Shown one piece after another: positions 16,737 to 26,807 of a stretch of DNA of 64,000 bases. The notes below the pieces were generated by a model, which was not told the DNA's origin, did not search any database, and saw nothing but the letters and a program-made list of their open reading frames with translations. Each line of letters begins with the position of its first letter. Positions within the stretch are counted from its first letter, which is position 1. The stretch comes from Pseudomonas sp. GM74 (lineage in GTDB: Bacteria; Pseudomonadota; Gammaproteobacteria; Pseudomonadales; Pseudomonadaceae), in contig NZ_AKJG01000158.1 in NCBI RefSeq assembly GCF_000282455.1, forward strand, positions 1 through 64,000. The letters run 5' to 3'. The translations under genes were made by a program, and so were the position numbers.

Positions 16737-18843
16737 CGCCTGAGGGTTGAAAGTAGCCGCGATAGCGTTCGACGAACGACACAACGATCAACAGCGCCAC
16801 ACGCATGCGGAACACCGACCACAAGTGCTCATGGGCATCGGTGTGCAGAGCATCCAGATCGTCACCCAGGGTGTGCAGGCTATCAAGCACCTGTGCCACT
16901 TCGATCCCGGGCCGGCCGGCGACCAGCCTTCCCGTTTCCCGGACCGTCGAAAACAGGCGACTTTGCACGTCAGGGCTCAGCAGTGCGTTGTTCTGCCCCT
17001 GCTGCCTGAGCTGATTCAAGGCAATACCCAGTGCCATGCAGGCCAGGCTGACTTGAAACAGCTCGCGCGATTGTGGCTCCCGGGTCGCAGGCAGCAACCC
17101 CAGCATCATGGTCAGGCGATCAACCATGCGGCTCTCGAAGGCAAACTGCTGTTCATCGGTCGCCGAGGTTTTCAGCAAGGCGTACACCTGCTCGCCACTC
17201 TCTTTGTGGAGCCGGCGCATGCGCAAGTCCGGCATGAACGGAAAGATCAGCGCGTAGACACTCAACGCCAGCACGGTCGCGCAGGTATAAGCCCCGGCAA
17301 ACTCGAACCACTGGATGGCGGTGTTTTGCCCAATCCCCACGTTCAACGGGCCAAGCAACAAAAACGTCGTGAGCCCCAAGCCAATGCCGGTACCCGTGGT
17401 GGGCGGACTGGCGAGCCCCACCGCTACGGCATAGAGCAAGGGCGCCAGCAGCAAGGCAAGCATCTCGAAATTGCTGATCATGGGAACCAACATGAACTGA
17501 AGGAGCGCCGAGGCCACCAGTGCCAGTCCGAATCCCCGGGCATAGCTTTGAACCGCCAGCAGCGGCCGGGGAAACGTCGACATCAGCGAGCACAGGATGC
17601 CCAACAGCACCATCGCGCCTCGGGCACCGTCCCAACCGGTTTCGATCCAGATCAGGCCGGCGATCAACAGCGCGGAAAAGGCCCGGACGGCGTTCATGGT
17701 CGCCAGGGTGAAGTCCAGGTGCAGCGGATTTTCCCGCCCGCGATACACGCTACTGGCCGGCCGCCCGCTCTGGATGGCATCGCTCAATTCAAGAATCTGC
17801 TCAAGCTGCTGCAACAGGCGCGCCTGCTCCCAGCGCAGCGACCAGGCCAGAGAACGCAAGGTGGCCGGCAGCGGCTCGGTCAATTGTTCGGCCCTGTAGG
17901 CCAGCTCATCAAAGCGTTGTTGCAGCGAGGTGAAATGGTGGCGCTTTTCACTGGACAGCGAACGCCCCTCCCGCGCCAGTTCATCGAGAAAGGCCAGTTC
18001 ATCGGCGCGCAGCCGTTGAATTTCTTCGGGCAACTCGCCTTCCCAGCGCTCGGTCAACAACAACCGCTGGTGGCGCAAGGCGGTCAGCCGCGCGGTCAAG
18101 AGCACCAATTGGTTGCCCAACAGTTGCACCAGACCGTTGGCGCTGCGTAACCGTGGCGCATCGTAGTACATGTGCCGGCGCACGCCCTCCAGGCCACTGA
18201 TCTGACCCAACAGCTGCATTTGCCGGTGCTGGAAGTCGGCTTCGCTCTCTTCGGTGCGGATGACGGCGCTGGCATGGGTGGCCAGCAACCGGGTGATTTG
18301 ATCGATCCTGGCAAAGTAATCCCGGGCCACGGCCCCCGGCCTGGCGGTGAGCAGGCTGACCACGCACACGCAGGCAACCGCCAGCAAGGTTTCGGTGAGG
18401 CGGGTCACCGCCAGCAAGAAGGTGCCGTCCTGATCGGGAATCGCCAGCAACGCGATGACCACGGCGGTGTAGCCACTGAGTACGAATGCCCCGGAACTGG
18501 TGTAGCGCAACAGCGTGCCACCGGCGGTGCACAGCGCCAGCCACAGGGCCAGGGTGGTGATGAAAGGCAACGGTGCCTGGGGAAATATCGCCATGATTGC
18601 CACCGCTACGACCGCCCCCATGGTGGTGCCGATGACTTGACCAAAACTGCGGGCCAGCACCATGCCGCCCAGTGGCTGGCTGATGATGACCACGGCCATG
18701 ATCGACCATTTGGGCTGGTCCAGATCGAACAAAAACGCCAGGTACAGGGTCAACAACCCGGCCGCGATGGTTCGCAGGGCAAACAGCAACACCCCGGGCC
18801 CGGGGTTGAGCATGGCCTTGAAGTACTGCAACAACCCTTGCAT
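16708..18843 (-). CDS. FUSC-family inner-membrane transporter (AaeB-like)
   Basis: A 711-residue protein with two repeated units. Each has a cluster of about five to six membrane helices (roughly residues 15-170 and 375-520) followed by a cytoplasmic helical region. The signature segment LDQPKWSIMAVVIISQPLGGMVLARS is typical of the fusaric acid resistance/AaeB family, which exports aromatic acids with an HlyD partner. First gene of the leftward unit with DUF1656 and HlyD. The start at 18843 has GGAGGTG upstream, with a rather long spacer; an in-frame GTG 13 codons upstream (18882) is the alternative. No outer-membrane component lies in the unit, so it may borrow one, possibly the adjacent OprN. 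Confidence 0.87.
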   Translation of the reverse strand: MQGLLQYFKAMLNPGPGVLLFALRTIAAGLLTLYLAFLFDLDQPKWSIMAVVIISQPLGGMVLARSFGQVIGTTMGAVVAVAIMAIFPQAPLPFITTLALWLALCTAGGTLLRYTSSGAFVLSGYTAVVIALLAIPDQDGTFLLAVTRLTETLLAVACVCVVSLLTARPGAVARDYFARIDQITRLLATHASAVIRTEESEADFQHRQMQLLGQISGLEGVRRHMYYDAPRLRSANGLVQLLGNQLVLLTARLTALRHQRLLLTERWEGELPEEIQRLRADELAFLDELAREGRSLSSEKRHHFTSLQQRFDELAYRAEQLTEPLPATLRSLAWSLRWEQARLLQQLEQILELSDAIQSGRPASSVYRGRENPLHLDFTLATMNAVRAFSALLIAGLIWIETGWDGARGAMVLLGILCSLMSTFPRPLLAVQSYARGFGLALVASALLQFMLVPMISNFEMLALLLAPLLYAVAVGLASPPTTGTGIGLGLTTFLLLGPLNVGIGQNTAIQWFEFAGAYTCATVLALSVYALIFPFMPDLRMRRLHKESGEQVYALLKTSATDEQQFAFESRMVDRLTMMLGLLPATREPQSRELFQVSLACMALGIALNQLRQQGQNNALLSPDVQSRLFSTVRETGRLVAGRPGIEVAQVLDSLHTLGDDLDALHTDAHEHLWSVFRMRVALLIVVSFVERYRGYFQPSGDEGDPVLAH

Positions 18844-19057
18844 GGGAACACTCGTCGAAACACCTCCAGCAAGCGTAGTCACTGCCGCAGTGCCTCGACA
18901 GGTTTTGCTGTCGACGCAGCTTGCCGGTCCATTGATTGTCGGCTGAAAGGCTGTTCAACGGTTTGAATCGCGCGAGAACGTCGTCAAGGTTTGACTCAAG
19001 GCCGTGGCTGACCGAAGCTGGCGCTTTTGCAATAGCTTGCCAGCTTCCGGATTCTGC

Positions 19058-20113
19058 ATGCCCAAGTCCCGCCGCATTCTGTTTATCAGCGCCTTCGCCC
19101 TGCTCGTCATCGGCCTTGCGTGGTTTTCCCTGCGCGATACCACCCCGGTGGTTCCCGAAGCCATCCAGCATGGCTACAGCGAAGCGCTGGCGGCTGCCCG
19201 GGCCGGTCAACCGGGTGCCGCGCGGGTGCTCTATCAGCAATTGGCCCGTCCGGACCTGTCCCCCAAACGTCGTATCTGGTTGCATGCCGAGCTGCCCAAC
19301 TATCCAAGCTCGGTGGCCCTGAAGCTGGCGGATGCCGACTTGCAGAACGAGTCGCCCGACGTGCGTATCGCGGCGATCAGGAGCATCAGTGGCCTGGTAC
19401 CGAACGGCCAGCGCAGTCTGCTGCTGGGGCCATTGCTCGATGACAGCGAACAAAGCGTGCGGCTGGCGGCGATCAACGCGCTGTTGGGGTTGTCCCCGGA
19501 TGACCTGGGTTTGTATTTCGGGCCTCTGGAACAAGCGATCGATGCCTGGGAGCAAGTGCTCAAGAGCGAGCCGCAAAGCGCCGAGAACCAATACCAACTG
19601 GCCCGGCTGCACCTGCACAATGCCGAACTCAAGGAGGCGCAACAGGCGCTGGACAACACCCTGCGCCTGGCGCCGGACAATCTGCCGGCGCTGGTGCTGC
19701 AAATCGAGGTGCTGGATAAACAGGGCCAGAACGACGCCGCCCGGCAACTGTTGGCCAGGCAACTGCAAGCACAGCCCAACTCGGCCTACCTGCAACACGC
19801 TCTGGGGCTGTGGCTGCTGCATCACGAGCAAAGCGAATTCGCCCTGCTCGGCCTGTCCAAGGCCGTTGAACTTGAGCCCAATAACCGGGATTACCGCTAC
19901 GACCTGGCCACCACGCTGCACGGTGAGCAGGAACTCGAAGCGGCACAGAAACAGTTACAGGAAGTCGTTCAGCGCCATCCGAACGATCGCAAGGCCCGGG
20001 TGCTGCTGATCAATTACTGGAAGGAAAGCGGGCAGTTGCAGAACGTGCAGATCCTGTTGGCCCAACTCGAACAGATGAACCCCGATGATCCGGCGTTGCA
20101 ACAAGGGCTATGA
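19058..20113 (+). CDS. Membrane-anchored TPR protein
   Basis: 351 residues. One N-terminal membrane segment (RRILFISAFALLVIGLAWF, residues 5-23) anchors a periplasmic or outward-facing helical domain. Residues about 90-150 look HEAT-like (DVRIAAIRSISGLVPNGQ, SVRLAAINALLGL). From about 165 to the end there are four to five TPR units (AENQYQLARLHLHNAELKEA, NRDYRYDLATTLHGEQELEA). The frame extends 18 codons upstream of the chosen ATG; MPKSRR followed by the helix makes a better start. The helix combination suggests a scaffold, but I cannot name a partner. It stands alone, divergent from the FUSC unit. Confidence 0.75.
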   Translation: MPKSRRILFISAFALLVIGLAWFSLRDTTPVVPEAIQHGYSEALAAARAGQPGAARVLYQQLARPDLSPKRRIWLHAELPNYPSSVALKLADADLQNESPDVRIAAIRSISGLVPNGQRSLLLGPLLDDSEQSVRLAAINALLGLSPDDLGLYFGPLEQAIDAWEQVLKSEPQSAENQYQLARLHLHNAELKEAQQALDNTLRLAPDNLPALVLQIEVLDKQGQNDAARQLLARQLQAQPNSAYLQHALGLWLLHHEQSEFALLGLSKAVELEPNNRDYRYDLATTLHGEQELEAAQKQLQEVVQRHPNDRKARVLLINYWKESGQLQNVQILLAQLEQMNPDDPALQQGL

Positions 20114-20265
20114 CCCCTGACTGAAATTCCGTTGAACCGTCGTCCTGGCCAGGGGGCAAGTGTCCAGTTAGCCCGTTGCGGCGGTGCGCGCAGGGATGAT
20201 CACCAAGCCGCGTACCTTTGACCTGTTGACGGCGAAGGTCAGGGAGATGATCGGCGCCTGAATGC

Positions 20266-20643
20266 TTACGAAAGCATGTCCTGCATCAATTCCTGCAACT
20301 TATCCAGATCGAAGGGTTTGTCCAGGATCGGCGCCTGGCGCGTGATCGGGCTGTCGGTCTCACGGATTTCCTGGGCATAGCCGCTGATGAAAATCACCTT
20401 GAGTTCCGGTCGCAGCTTCACGGCGGGCTCGGCGATCTGCACGCCGGAGATTCCTCCGGGCAGGCGGAAGTCAGTGATCATCATGTCCAGGTGCGGTTTG
20501 CTCGCCAGGATCTCGAAAGCCTGTTCGCCGTTTTCGGCCTGCAATACGCGGTAACCCTCGCCCGACAGGTATGCGGACAGCACCATCAGAATCGAGGGAT
20601 CGTCCTCGACGACGAGTACTACATCTTGTGCATCTTCGCTCAT
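20266..20643 (-). CDS. Stand-alone response-regulator receiver
   Basis: 125-residue CheY-like protein with no output domain. Acidic pocket in VVEDDP, phospho-acceptor Asp in MMITDFRLPGG, switch Ser in VIFISGYA and Lys in ILDKPFDLDKL. Met8 of the longer frame (20643) is preferred: the upstream codon is TTG, while AAAGG precedes this ATG. It lies 77 bp downstream of the hybrid kinase gene on the same strand, the distal end of a leftward signalling cluster, so it may take phosphate from one of those kinases. Confidence 0.88.
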   Translation of the reverse strand: MSEDAQDVVLVVEDDPSILMVLSAYLSGEGYRVLQAENGEQAFEILASKPHLDMMITDFRLPGGISGVQIAEPAVKLRPELKVIFISGYAQEIRETDSPITRQAPILDKPFDLDKLQELMQDMLS

Positions 20644-20720
20644 GGGAAGCCTTTGTTCGGTCAATTGCTGCTGATACGACCGTGGGGTCGATCAGAGGTT
20701 GCGTTTACCTGGCTGTTTTC

Positions 20721-21902
20721 CTACAGCGGCAGACAAACGCGAAACAAGGCGCCTTCGCCAATCCTGCTCTGGACGGTAATAGTACCGCCATGGGCGGCCA
20801 CAATCTGTTCTGAAATAAACAACCCAAGGCCCAGCCCGGCAACGACGTGCCTGGCCGATACCCGCTCGAACTGCTGGAAGATCCGCTTCTGGTTTGCCTC
20901 GCTGATACCGATCCCTTGATCCTGCACGTCCACCAGCGCCTGGCCACCTTCACTGTAGACCTTCACCGAGATCGGGCTCTTGGCCCCGTAGCGCAAGGCG
21001 TTGGTCAACAGGTTGGAAATGACCTGTTCAATACGAAACTCGTCCCAGTTTCCGATCACCGGTTGCGCGGTATCGAGCGAGACCGACGCTTCGGCGGCAT
21101 CGATCTGCTGGGAAAAGTTGTGCAACAAGTCGCGAACCAGCGTCGAAAGGTCTACGCGCTTCGGCCGGATCGACAACTTGCCGGTGCGAATGCGCGAGAC
21201 ATCGAGCATGTCTTCGATCAAACGAATGAGGTTTTTGATCTGCCGCTCGTCGCGGTCGACCATCGCGTGCATCTTGTCCAGGGTGAAGGCGGCGGCGTTG
21301 TCCCGGGCCAGGTGCATCTTGCGCAGCTGGGTTTCAAGGATCAGGCCGTTGAGCGGCGTGCGCACTTCGTGGGCGACGATGGACATGAAGTCATCGCGCA
21401 TGCGCACCGCCTGCTCCAGTTCCAGCTGGGTATTTTGCAGTTGCTTGAGCAGGGTCTCCTGTTCGCGGCGACTTTGTTCAAGGGCAAGCACTTGTTCCTT
21501 CATCGCCTTGCTCTGGCGATACAGGTCGACGAACACACTGACCTTGCTCTTGACCGCCTGGATGTCCAGCGGCTTGTGCAGGAAATCCACGGCACCGCTT
21601 TCATAGCCCTTGAACGCGTAGTTCAGTTCATGCCCGGCGGCGCTGACGAAAACGATTGGGATGTTCCTGGTCTTTTCCGTGCCACGCATCAGCTCGGCCA
21701 GCTCGAAGCCGTTCATGCCGGGCATCTGCACATCCAGGATGGCCAAGGCGAATTCGTGTTGCAACAGCAGGGACAAGGCTTCGTCGGCGGACAGCGCCTT
21801 GTAGACGATACAGTCTTCACGCTTGATCAGCGCCTCGAGCGCCAGCAGGTTCTCCGGCAGATCGTCCACGATCAGCAGTTTGGCCTTGATATTACTCAGC
21901 AT
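20721..21902 (-). CDS. Receiver-histidine kinase hybrid
   Basis: 393 residues, cytoplasmic. Receiver domain first (residues about 8-125; IVDDLPENLLALEALI, Asp in AILDVQMPGMNG, HKPLD), a short coiled coil rich in Gln/Glu, then HisKA (FMSIVAHEVRTPLNGL, phospho-His) and HATPase with N box NLLTNALRYG and G boxes DQGIGI and GLGLGL. The Rec-HK order is typical of kinases that read phosphate from another kinase. Its ATG overlaps the TGA of the CheB gene by 7 bp, so the two are translated together. Confidence 0.9.
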   Translation of the reverse strand: MLSNIKAKLLIVDDLPENLLALEALIKREDCIVYKALSADEALSLLLQHEFALAILDVQMPGMNGFELAELMRGTEKTRNIPIVFVSAAGHELNYAFKGYESGAVDFLHKPLDIQAVKSKVSVFVDLYRQSKAMKEQVLALEQSRREQETLLKQLQNTQLELEQAVRMRDDFMSIVAHEVRTPLNGLILETQLRKMHLARDNAAAFTLDKMHAMVDRDERQIKNLIRLIEDMLDVSRIRTGKLSIRPKRVDLSTLVRDLLHNFSQQIDAAEASVSLDTAQPVIGNWDEFRIEQVISNLLTNALRYGAKSPISVKVYSEGGQALVDVQDQGIGISEANQKRIFQQFERVSARHVVAGLGLGLFISEQIVAAHGGTITVQSRIGEGALFRVCLPL

Positions 21903-22489
21903 GCGATTCGTTCCAGCTCGACAAGCAAACGGCCGATGCCGCATACGGGAAGTATGTGGTCCGGCTGGTGCATATCCAGCGCGGCCTGGGGCATGGTGGC
22001 GACCTGAGCCTCTTGCGGGTCTTGCACAACGGTCATGCCGCCGCGCTGCTTGACCAGGGTCAGGCCGCGCGCGCCATCGCAGTTGGCGCCGGTGAGCAAT
22101 ACCGCAGCCAGATTGGCGCCGTACGCATCGGCGGCCGATTCGAACAGGTAATCGATGGCCGGTCGCGAATGATGCACGCGAGGCTCCAGGCTCAGGGAAA
22201 AGCTGCGGTCCTGCTCCACCGACAGGTGATAACCGGGCGCGGCGAAATACAGCGTTCCGGCCTCGACCGGGGTCTTGTCGCATGCCTCCTGCACCGGCAG
22301 GGCAACCCGGCGGGAAAACACGTCCGCCAGTTGGCTACGGCGCTCGTCCGGCATGTGCAGCACGACAATGATCGGCAGTGCAAAGCCTTCGCGCAGCGGG
22401 GCGAGAATGTTCAACAGCGCCTCGACGCCACCGGCGGAAGCACCGATCACGATCGCTTCGATCGCCGGTAAGCTCGTTGCACTGTTCAT
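21896..22489 (-). CDS. CheB-type methylesterase lacking a receiver
   Basis: 197 residues, only the catalytic domain of CheB (normal CheB adds an N-terminal receiver). Catalytic triad visible: Ser18 in GASAGG, His45 in VLHMP and Asp138 in TGANCDGARG. It should remove methyl groups from glutamates, but no methyl-accepting protein is in the window. It overlaps the CheR gene upstream by 4 bp and the Rec-kinase gene downstream by 7 bp. Without its own receiver, control probably comes from the neighbouring kinases. Confidence 0.88.
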   Translation of the reverse strand: MNSATSLPAIEAIVIGASAGGVEALLNILAPLREGFALPIIVVLHMPDERRSQLADVFSRRVALPVQEACDKTPVEAGTLYFAAPGYHLSVEQDRSFSLSLEPRVHHSRPAIDYLFESAADAYGANLAAVLLTGANCDGARGLTLVKQRGGMTVVQDPQEAQVATMPQAALDMHQPDHILPVCGIGRLLVELERIAC

Positions 22490-23301
22490 GATTTTCGATA
22501 AATCCGTTCTTGTTTGACCAACGGCTCGAACTGATTGCCGAAGGCTGAGAAATCCGGGGTTTCCTTACTGCCCAGCACCAAAAAACCGCGATGGCAGAGG
22601 GACTCATGAAACAGTCCGAATGCTCGATCCTGAAGTGTTTTATTAAAATAAATCAATACGTTACGACATGAAATTAATTGAGTTTCCGAGAATACGCTGT
22701 CCGTCGCCAGGCTGTGATCGGCGAAGGTCACGTTCTCGCGCAGTGTCTTGTCGAAAATCGCGTACCCATAGGCCGCCGTATAGTAGTCGGCAAACGAACG
22801 CTGGCCACCGGCCTGCTGATAATTGACAGTGTAGGCGCGGACGTTTTCCATCGAGAAAATCCCTTGCTTGGCCTTTTCCAGCGAGCGCGGATTGATGTCG
22901 GTCGCGTAGATGATAGTACGGTCGAGCAGGCCCTCTTCGCGTAACAGAATGGCCATCGAGTACACCTCTTCACCGGTGCTGCATCCGGCGATCCACACCT
23001 TGATCGAGGGGTAGGTTCGCAGCAGCGGCACCACTTCCTTGCGGATAGCCAAGAAGTGCGAAGGGTCGCGAAACATCTCGCTGACCGGAATGGTCAGCAA
23101 TTGCAGCAGTTGCATGAACGCAGCGGGATCGTGCAGGACTTTTTCCTGCAACGCCGAGATGGTATTGCACTCGAACTGGCTCAACGCATGGTTGACCCGG
23201 CGCTTGATCGAAGCGCCGGAGTAATCGCGAAAATCGTAGCTGTACTTGAGATAGATCGCCTCGATCAACAATCGCAACTCGATTTCGCTGTTTCGCTCCA
23301 T
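22486..23301 (-). CDS. CheR-type protein-glutamate methyltransferase
   Basis: 271 residues. N-terminal CheR helical domain (IKRRVNHALSQFECNTISAL), then the SAM-binding fold with VWIAGCSTGEEVYSMAILL, IYATDINPRSLEKA and DLISCRNVLIYF-like ETQLISCRNVLIYFN. The start at 23301 has GGAG 11 bases upstream and lies 17 bp after the stop of the large hybrid kinase; a GTG further up would overlap that gene. CheR and CheB together without CheW or receptor suggest a methylation-based regulatory module outside classical chemotaxis. Confidence 0.9.
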   Translation of the reverse strand: MERNSEIELRLLIEAIYLKYSYDFRDYSGASIKRRVNHALSQFECNTISALQEKVLHDPAAFMQLLQLLTIPVSEMFRDPSHFLAIRKEVVPLLRTYPSIKVWIAGCSTGEEVYSMAILLREEGLLDRTIIYATDINPRSLEKAKQGIFSMENVRAYTVNYQQAGGQRSFADYYTAAYGYAIFDKTLRENVTFADHSLATDSVFSETQLISCRNVLIYFNKTLQDRAFGLFHESLCHRGFLVLGSKETPDFSAFGNQFEPLVKQERIYRKS

Positions 23302-23318
23302 TGAAAAATTGCGCTCCA

Positions 23319-26300
23319 CTAGATCCGTTCCATCTTCGGCAACCACACCCGAATCAGCGAAAACAGGCGATCCAGGTCAATGGGCTTGGCCAGGTAATCG
23401 TTGGCGCCGGCCTGCAGGCAGCGCTCCTGATCGTCCTTCATGGCCTTGGCCGTCACCGCGATGATCGGCAGCTTGCGCCAGCGCGGGTCCTTGCGGATTT
23501 CAACGGTGGCTTCAAAGCCATCCATTTCCGGCATCATCACGTCCATCAACACCAGATCGATATCTTGCACCTCATTGAGTCGTTCAATCGCTTCGCGGCC
23601 GTTGCGGCCAATGACCACGACTGCGCCCTTTTGCTCCAGGGCGCTGGTGAGGGCGAAAATGTTGCGCACATCGTCATCCACAAGCAGCACTTTGCGGCCT
23701 TCGAAGACCTTGTCGCGGCTGCGGGCGACCTTGAGCATCTTCTGCCGCTCATCGGACAACCGTGATTCGATTTTGTGCAGAAAAAGCGTCACCTCATCCA
23801 GCAACCGCTCTGGCGAGCGTGCGCCCTTGATGATGATCGAACGCGAATACTTGCGCAGTTCGGCCTCTTCATTGCGGGTCAGGTTGCGCCCGGTATAGAC
23901 GATGACCGGCGGAAAAGAGCAGATGTCTTCGGTGGACATGCGCTTGAGCAGGTCATTGCCGAGCATGTCCGGCAGCTTGAGGTCGATGATCATGCAATCG
24001 AAGACCGACGTGCGCAGCAGGTCCAGCGCCTCTTGCGCCAGGCCAACGGCAGTGATCTCGATGTCATCGTCGCCGATCAGACGGGCAATGCTGTCGCGCT
24101 GCAAGTCGTCGTCCTCAACCAGCAGCACACGCTTGACCTTCTGGGTCAGCTTGGCCTCGATACGTGCAAACACGTCCTTGAGTTCCTCGCGGGAGGTCGG
24201 CTTGACCGCATAGCCGATGGCACCCATGTGCATCGCCGCCTCGGCCCGGTCCTCGACTGAAATAACATGCACCGGGATGTGCCGGGTCTCGGCGTGCTCC
24301 TTCAGGCGTTGCAGCACGGTCAGGCCGGAATGATCCGGCAGGCGCATGTCCAGCAGGATCGCATCGGGGATGAACGCCTTGGCCAGCTCGTAGCCTTCGT
24401 CGGCGCCGTGGGCCACCAGGCACTGATAACCCAGTTCATGGGCCAGGTCGTAGAGGATGTGGGCAAAATTCGCCTCGTCCTCCACCACCAGAATGCAGCG
24501 GGTGGTGAACGGCCCCTTGTTGCGATCATCGTCGAAACGCGCAATGTCGACTTCGGCCACCAGTGGCGACAACGTGGGCGGCGATACCCTCGGCGCCGCG
24601 ACGGGAGTGGCACGCATCGGCTCGACAGGCACATCGCCCGGGTCCACGTATTGCTGTGGCAAGACCAGGGTAAATACACTGCCCTGCCCCGGCGTGCTGC
24701 TCACGCTGATGGAGCCGCCGAGCAAGGCCGCCAGGTCACGGGAGATCGACAACCCCAGCCCGGTGCCTCCGTAACGCCGGTTGGTGGTTCCATCGGCCTG
24801 ACGGAACGCTTCGAAGATGCTTTCGTGCTGCTCGACCTCGATGCCGATTCCGGAATCGCGGATGCTGAACGCGATGCCGTCATTCGGCACCGTGGCGACG
24901 GACAGGCTGACGCTGCCGCTTTCCGTGAACTTCACGGCATTGGACAGCAGGTTCTTGAGCACTTGCTCCAGGCGCTGGCGGTCGGTGAACAGCATCAGCG
25001 GCGCACCGTCGTGCATATCCACCTGGAAATCCAGTTGTTTGTCCGTGGCCAATGGCTGGAACAGGCCGCGCAGGCCATCCACCAGCCGCGCCACGCTGGT
25101 GTTCTCCGGACGGATCTCCAATTTGCCGGCCTCGACTTTGGAAATATCCAGAATGTCGTTGATCAGGTTGAGCAAATCATTGCCGGCGGAGTAGATCGAC
25201 TCGGCGAATTTGACTTGCTCGGCAGTGAGGTTTTCTTCCTGGTTTTGCGCCAGCAACTTGGCCAGGATCAACGAGCTGTTGAGCGGCGTGCGGAGTTCAT
25301 GGGACATGTTGGCGAGGAATTCCGACTTGTACTTGCTCGAGCGCTGCAATTCTATCGCGCGTTCTTCGAGCTGGACCTGGGCCTGATTGAGTTCGGTATT
25401 CTTCAGGTCCATGGCGTCGCGTTGCTCGGCCAGTACTTCTGCCTGCTCGGCGAGCTGTTCGTTGGTCTGCTCCAGTTCCACCTGCTGGGTTTCCAGGTGC
25501 GCCTGGGACTCCTTGAGAATCCGCGACTGCTCTTCGAGCTCTTCGTTGGCGGTCTTGAGCTCTTCCTGCTGGACTTGCAATTCTTCATTGAGCTGCTGGG
25601 TTTCGGCCAACACCTCCTGCAAACGCTGGCGATAGCGTGCTGCCTCGATCGAGGTGCCGATGTTGCCGGCTATCAAGTCGAGTAATTCAACATCACGGTC
25701 CGTCAGTGGACGCAAAAAGCCCAATTCGATCACGCCGTTGACCCGCTCGTCGTCGCTGGTTGGCACCACCAGCACACTGCGGGGCAACCCGTCACCAAGG
25801 CCGGAGCTGACCTTGAAGTAGTCTCCCGGCACCTCATCGAGGCGAATCAGCCGTGCCTGCTGCGCCACCTGGCCGACAATGCCTTCGTCGCTGCAGATCT
25901 GCTGTTCACGCTCCTCCTGTTCGCGAGAGAACCCGTAGGTTGCAATGCGTTTGAGGCCGCCGTGGTCTTCGCGCACATAAATAGCCGCCACGGCGCTGCC
26001 CAGGTACTGCGCGCAGAATTGCAGGATGTTGCGGCCCAGCATGCTCAGGCTCAATTGCCCCAGCACCTGCTCGGCCAGTTCGGTCTGGCCGTTGCGCAGC
26101 CAGGCCTGTTGCTCCAGACGATGGGCGCTGGCCTGTTGGGCGGCAAGGTTGACGCCGTAGTTCTGCGACAGGGTCATCAAGTCGCGGCGCCCGACATATG
26201 CCAGCAACCCGCTGACCCCGGCGATGAACAACAGGTAGAGGCTGATGCTCATGATTGTGGTACGGCGCACTTCATCATTGCGCGATGCACGTAACTGTTG

Positions 26301-26807
26301 CTCGGCGTCGATCACCGCCTCGAACTGCTTGCGAATTTCATCGGTCAGGCGTTTGCCGCGTCCGGCCTTGACCACGGCGCGATAATCGCCGCCGCTGCGC
26401 TGCAAATCGATCAACGATTGCGCGTAGTGGGTCCACTCCTGTTGCAAGGCCTGCAACCGTAGCAAGCGATCGGTCTGCGCCGGGTTGTCGGCGGTCAGTT
26501 CGAGCAAGGAGTTGAGCTCCACGGCGATGCGCGGCTTGGCGGTTTCGTAGGGATCGAGGAAGTGTTCATCGCCACTGAGCAGGAAACCGCGCATCCCGGT
26601 TTCCAGATCCACGGTCAGCTTGACCGCTTCATTGGCGTTATTGATCACTCGGTCGGTGTGCTCCACCCACTGGATCGTCGACAGTAAATAGGTGATCAGC
26701 GACACGAAGAACACGGCGCTGATGAGACCCAGACCCAAGGGCAGGCTGATGTTGCGGCTCAGCAGTTTACGAAATCGTTGCTCATCAACCGAGGACGCTG
26801 AGGTCAT
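23319..26807 (-). CDS. Large hybrid histidine kinase, CHASE3-GAF-HK-Rec-Rec-Rec
   Basis: 1162 residues, inner membrane. Two membrane helices (about 21-45 and 185-207) bracket a periplasmic CHASE3 sensor (LETGMRGFLLSGDEHFLDPY). A cytoplasmic GAF domain (about 250-395) follows, then a long Gln/Glu-rich coiled coil (about 400-490). HisKA (FLANMSHELRTPLNSS) and HATPase (NLLSNAVKF, GTGLGLSI) come next, then three receivers with acceptor Asp in ILLDMRLPD, MIIDLKLPD and LVLMDVMMPEMDG. First gene of the leftward cluster. The extended coiled coil next to CheR/CheB could be a methylation target, though this is only a suggestion. Confidence 0.92.
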   Translation of the reverse strand: MTSASSVDEQRFRKLLSRNISLPLGLGLISAVFFVSLITYLLSTIQWVEHTDRVINNANEAVKLTVDLETGMRGFLLSGDEHFLDPYETAKPRIAVELNSLLELTADNPAQTDRLLRLQALQQEWTHYAQSLIDLQRSGGDYRAVVKAGRGKRLTDEIRKQFEAVIDAEQQLRASRNDEVRRTTIMSISLYLLFIAGVSGLLAYVGRRDLMTLSQNYGVNLAAQQASAHRLEQQAWLRNGQTELAEQVLGQLSLSMLGRNILQFCAQYLGSAVAAIYVREDHGGLKRIATYGFSREQEEREQQICSDEGIVGQVAQQARLIRLDEVPGDYFKVSSGLGDGLPRSVLVVPTSDDERVNGVIELGFLRPLTDRDVELLDLIAGNIGTSIEAARYRQRLQEVLAETQQLNEELQVQQEELKTANEELEEQSRILKESQAHLETQQVELEQTNEQLAEQAEVLAEQRDAMDLKNTELNQAQVQLEERAIELQRSSKYKSEFLANMSHELRTPLNSSLILAKLLAQNQEENLTAEQVKFAESIYSAGNDLLNLINDILDISKVEAGKLEIRPENTSVARLVDGLRGLFQPLATDKQLDFQVDMHDGAPLMLFTDRQRLEQVLKNLLSNAVKFTESGSVSLSVATVPNDGIAFSIRDSGIGIEVEQHESIFEAFRQADGTTNRRYGGTGLGLSISRDLAALLGGSISVSSTPGQGSVFTLVLPQQYVDPGDVPVEPMRATPVAAPRVSPPTLSPLVAEVDIARFDDDRNKGPFTTRCILVVEDEANFAHILYDLAHELGYQCLVAHGADEGYELAKAFIPDAILLDMRLPDHSGLTVLQRLKEHAETRHIPVHVISVEDRAEAAMHMGAIGYAVKPTSREELKDVFARIEAKLTQKVKRVLLVEDDDLQRDSIARLIGDDDIEITAVGLAQEALDLLRTSVFDCMIIDLKLPDMLGNDLLKRMSTEDICSFPPVIVYTGRNLTRNEEAELRKYSRSIIIKGARSPERLLDEVTLFLHKIESRLSDERQKMLKVARSRDKVFEGRKVLLVDDDVRNIFALTSALEQKGAVVVIGRNGREAIERLNEVQDIDLVLMDVMMPEMDGFEATVEIRKDPRWRKLPIIAVTAKAMKDDQERCLQAGANDYLAKPIDLDRLFSLIRVWLPKMERI

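Noticed and set aside
17999..19921. 640-codon minus frame spanning the FUSC gene and the TPR gene
   Set aside because: Crosses two real genes on different strands and an intergenic gap; no family resemblance.
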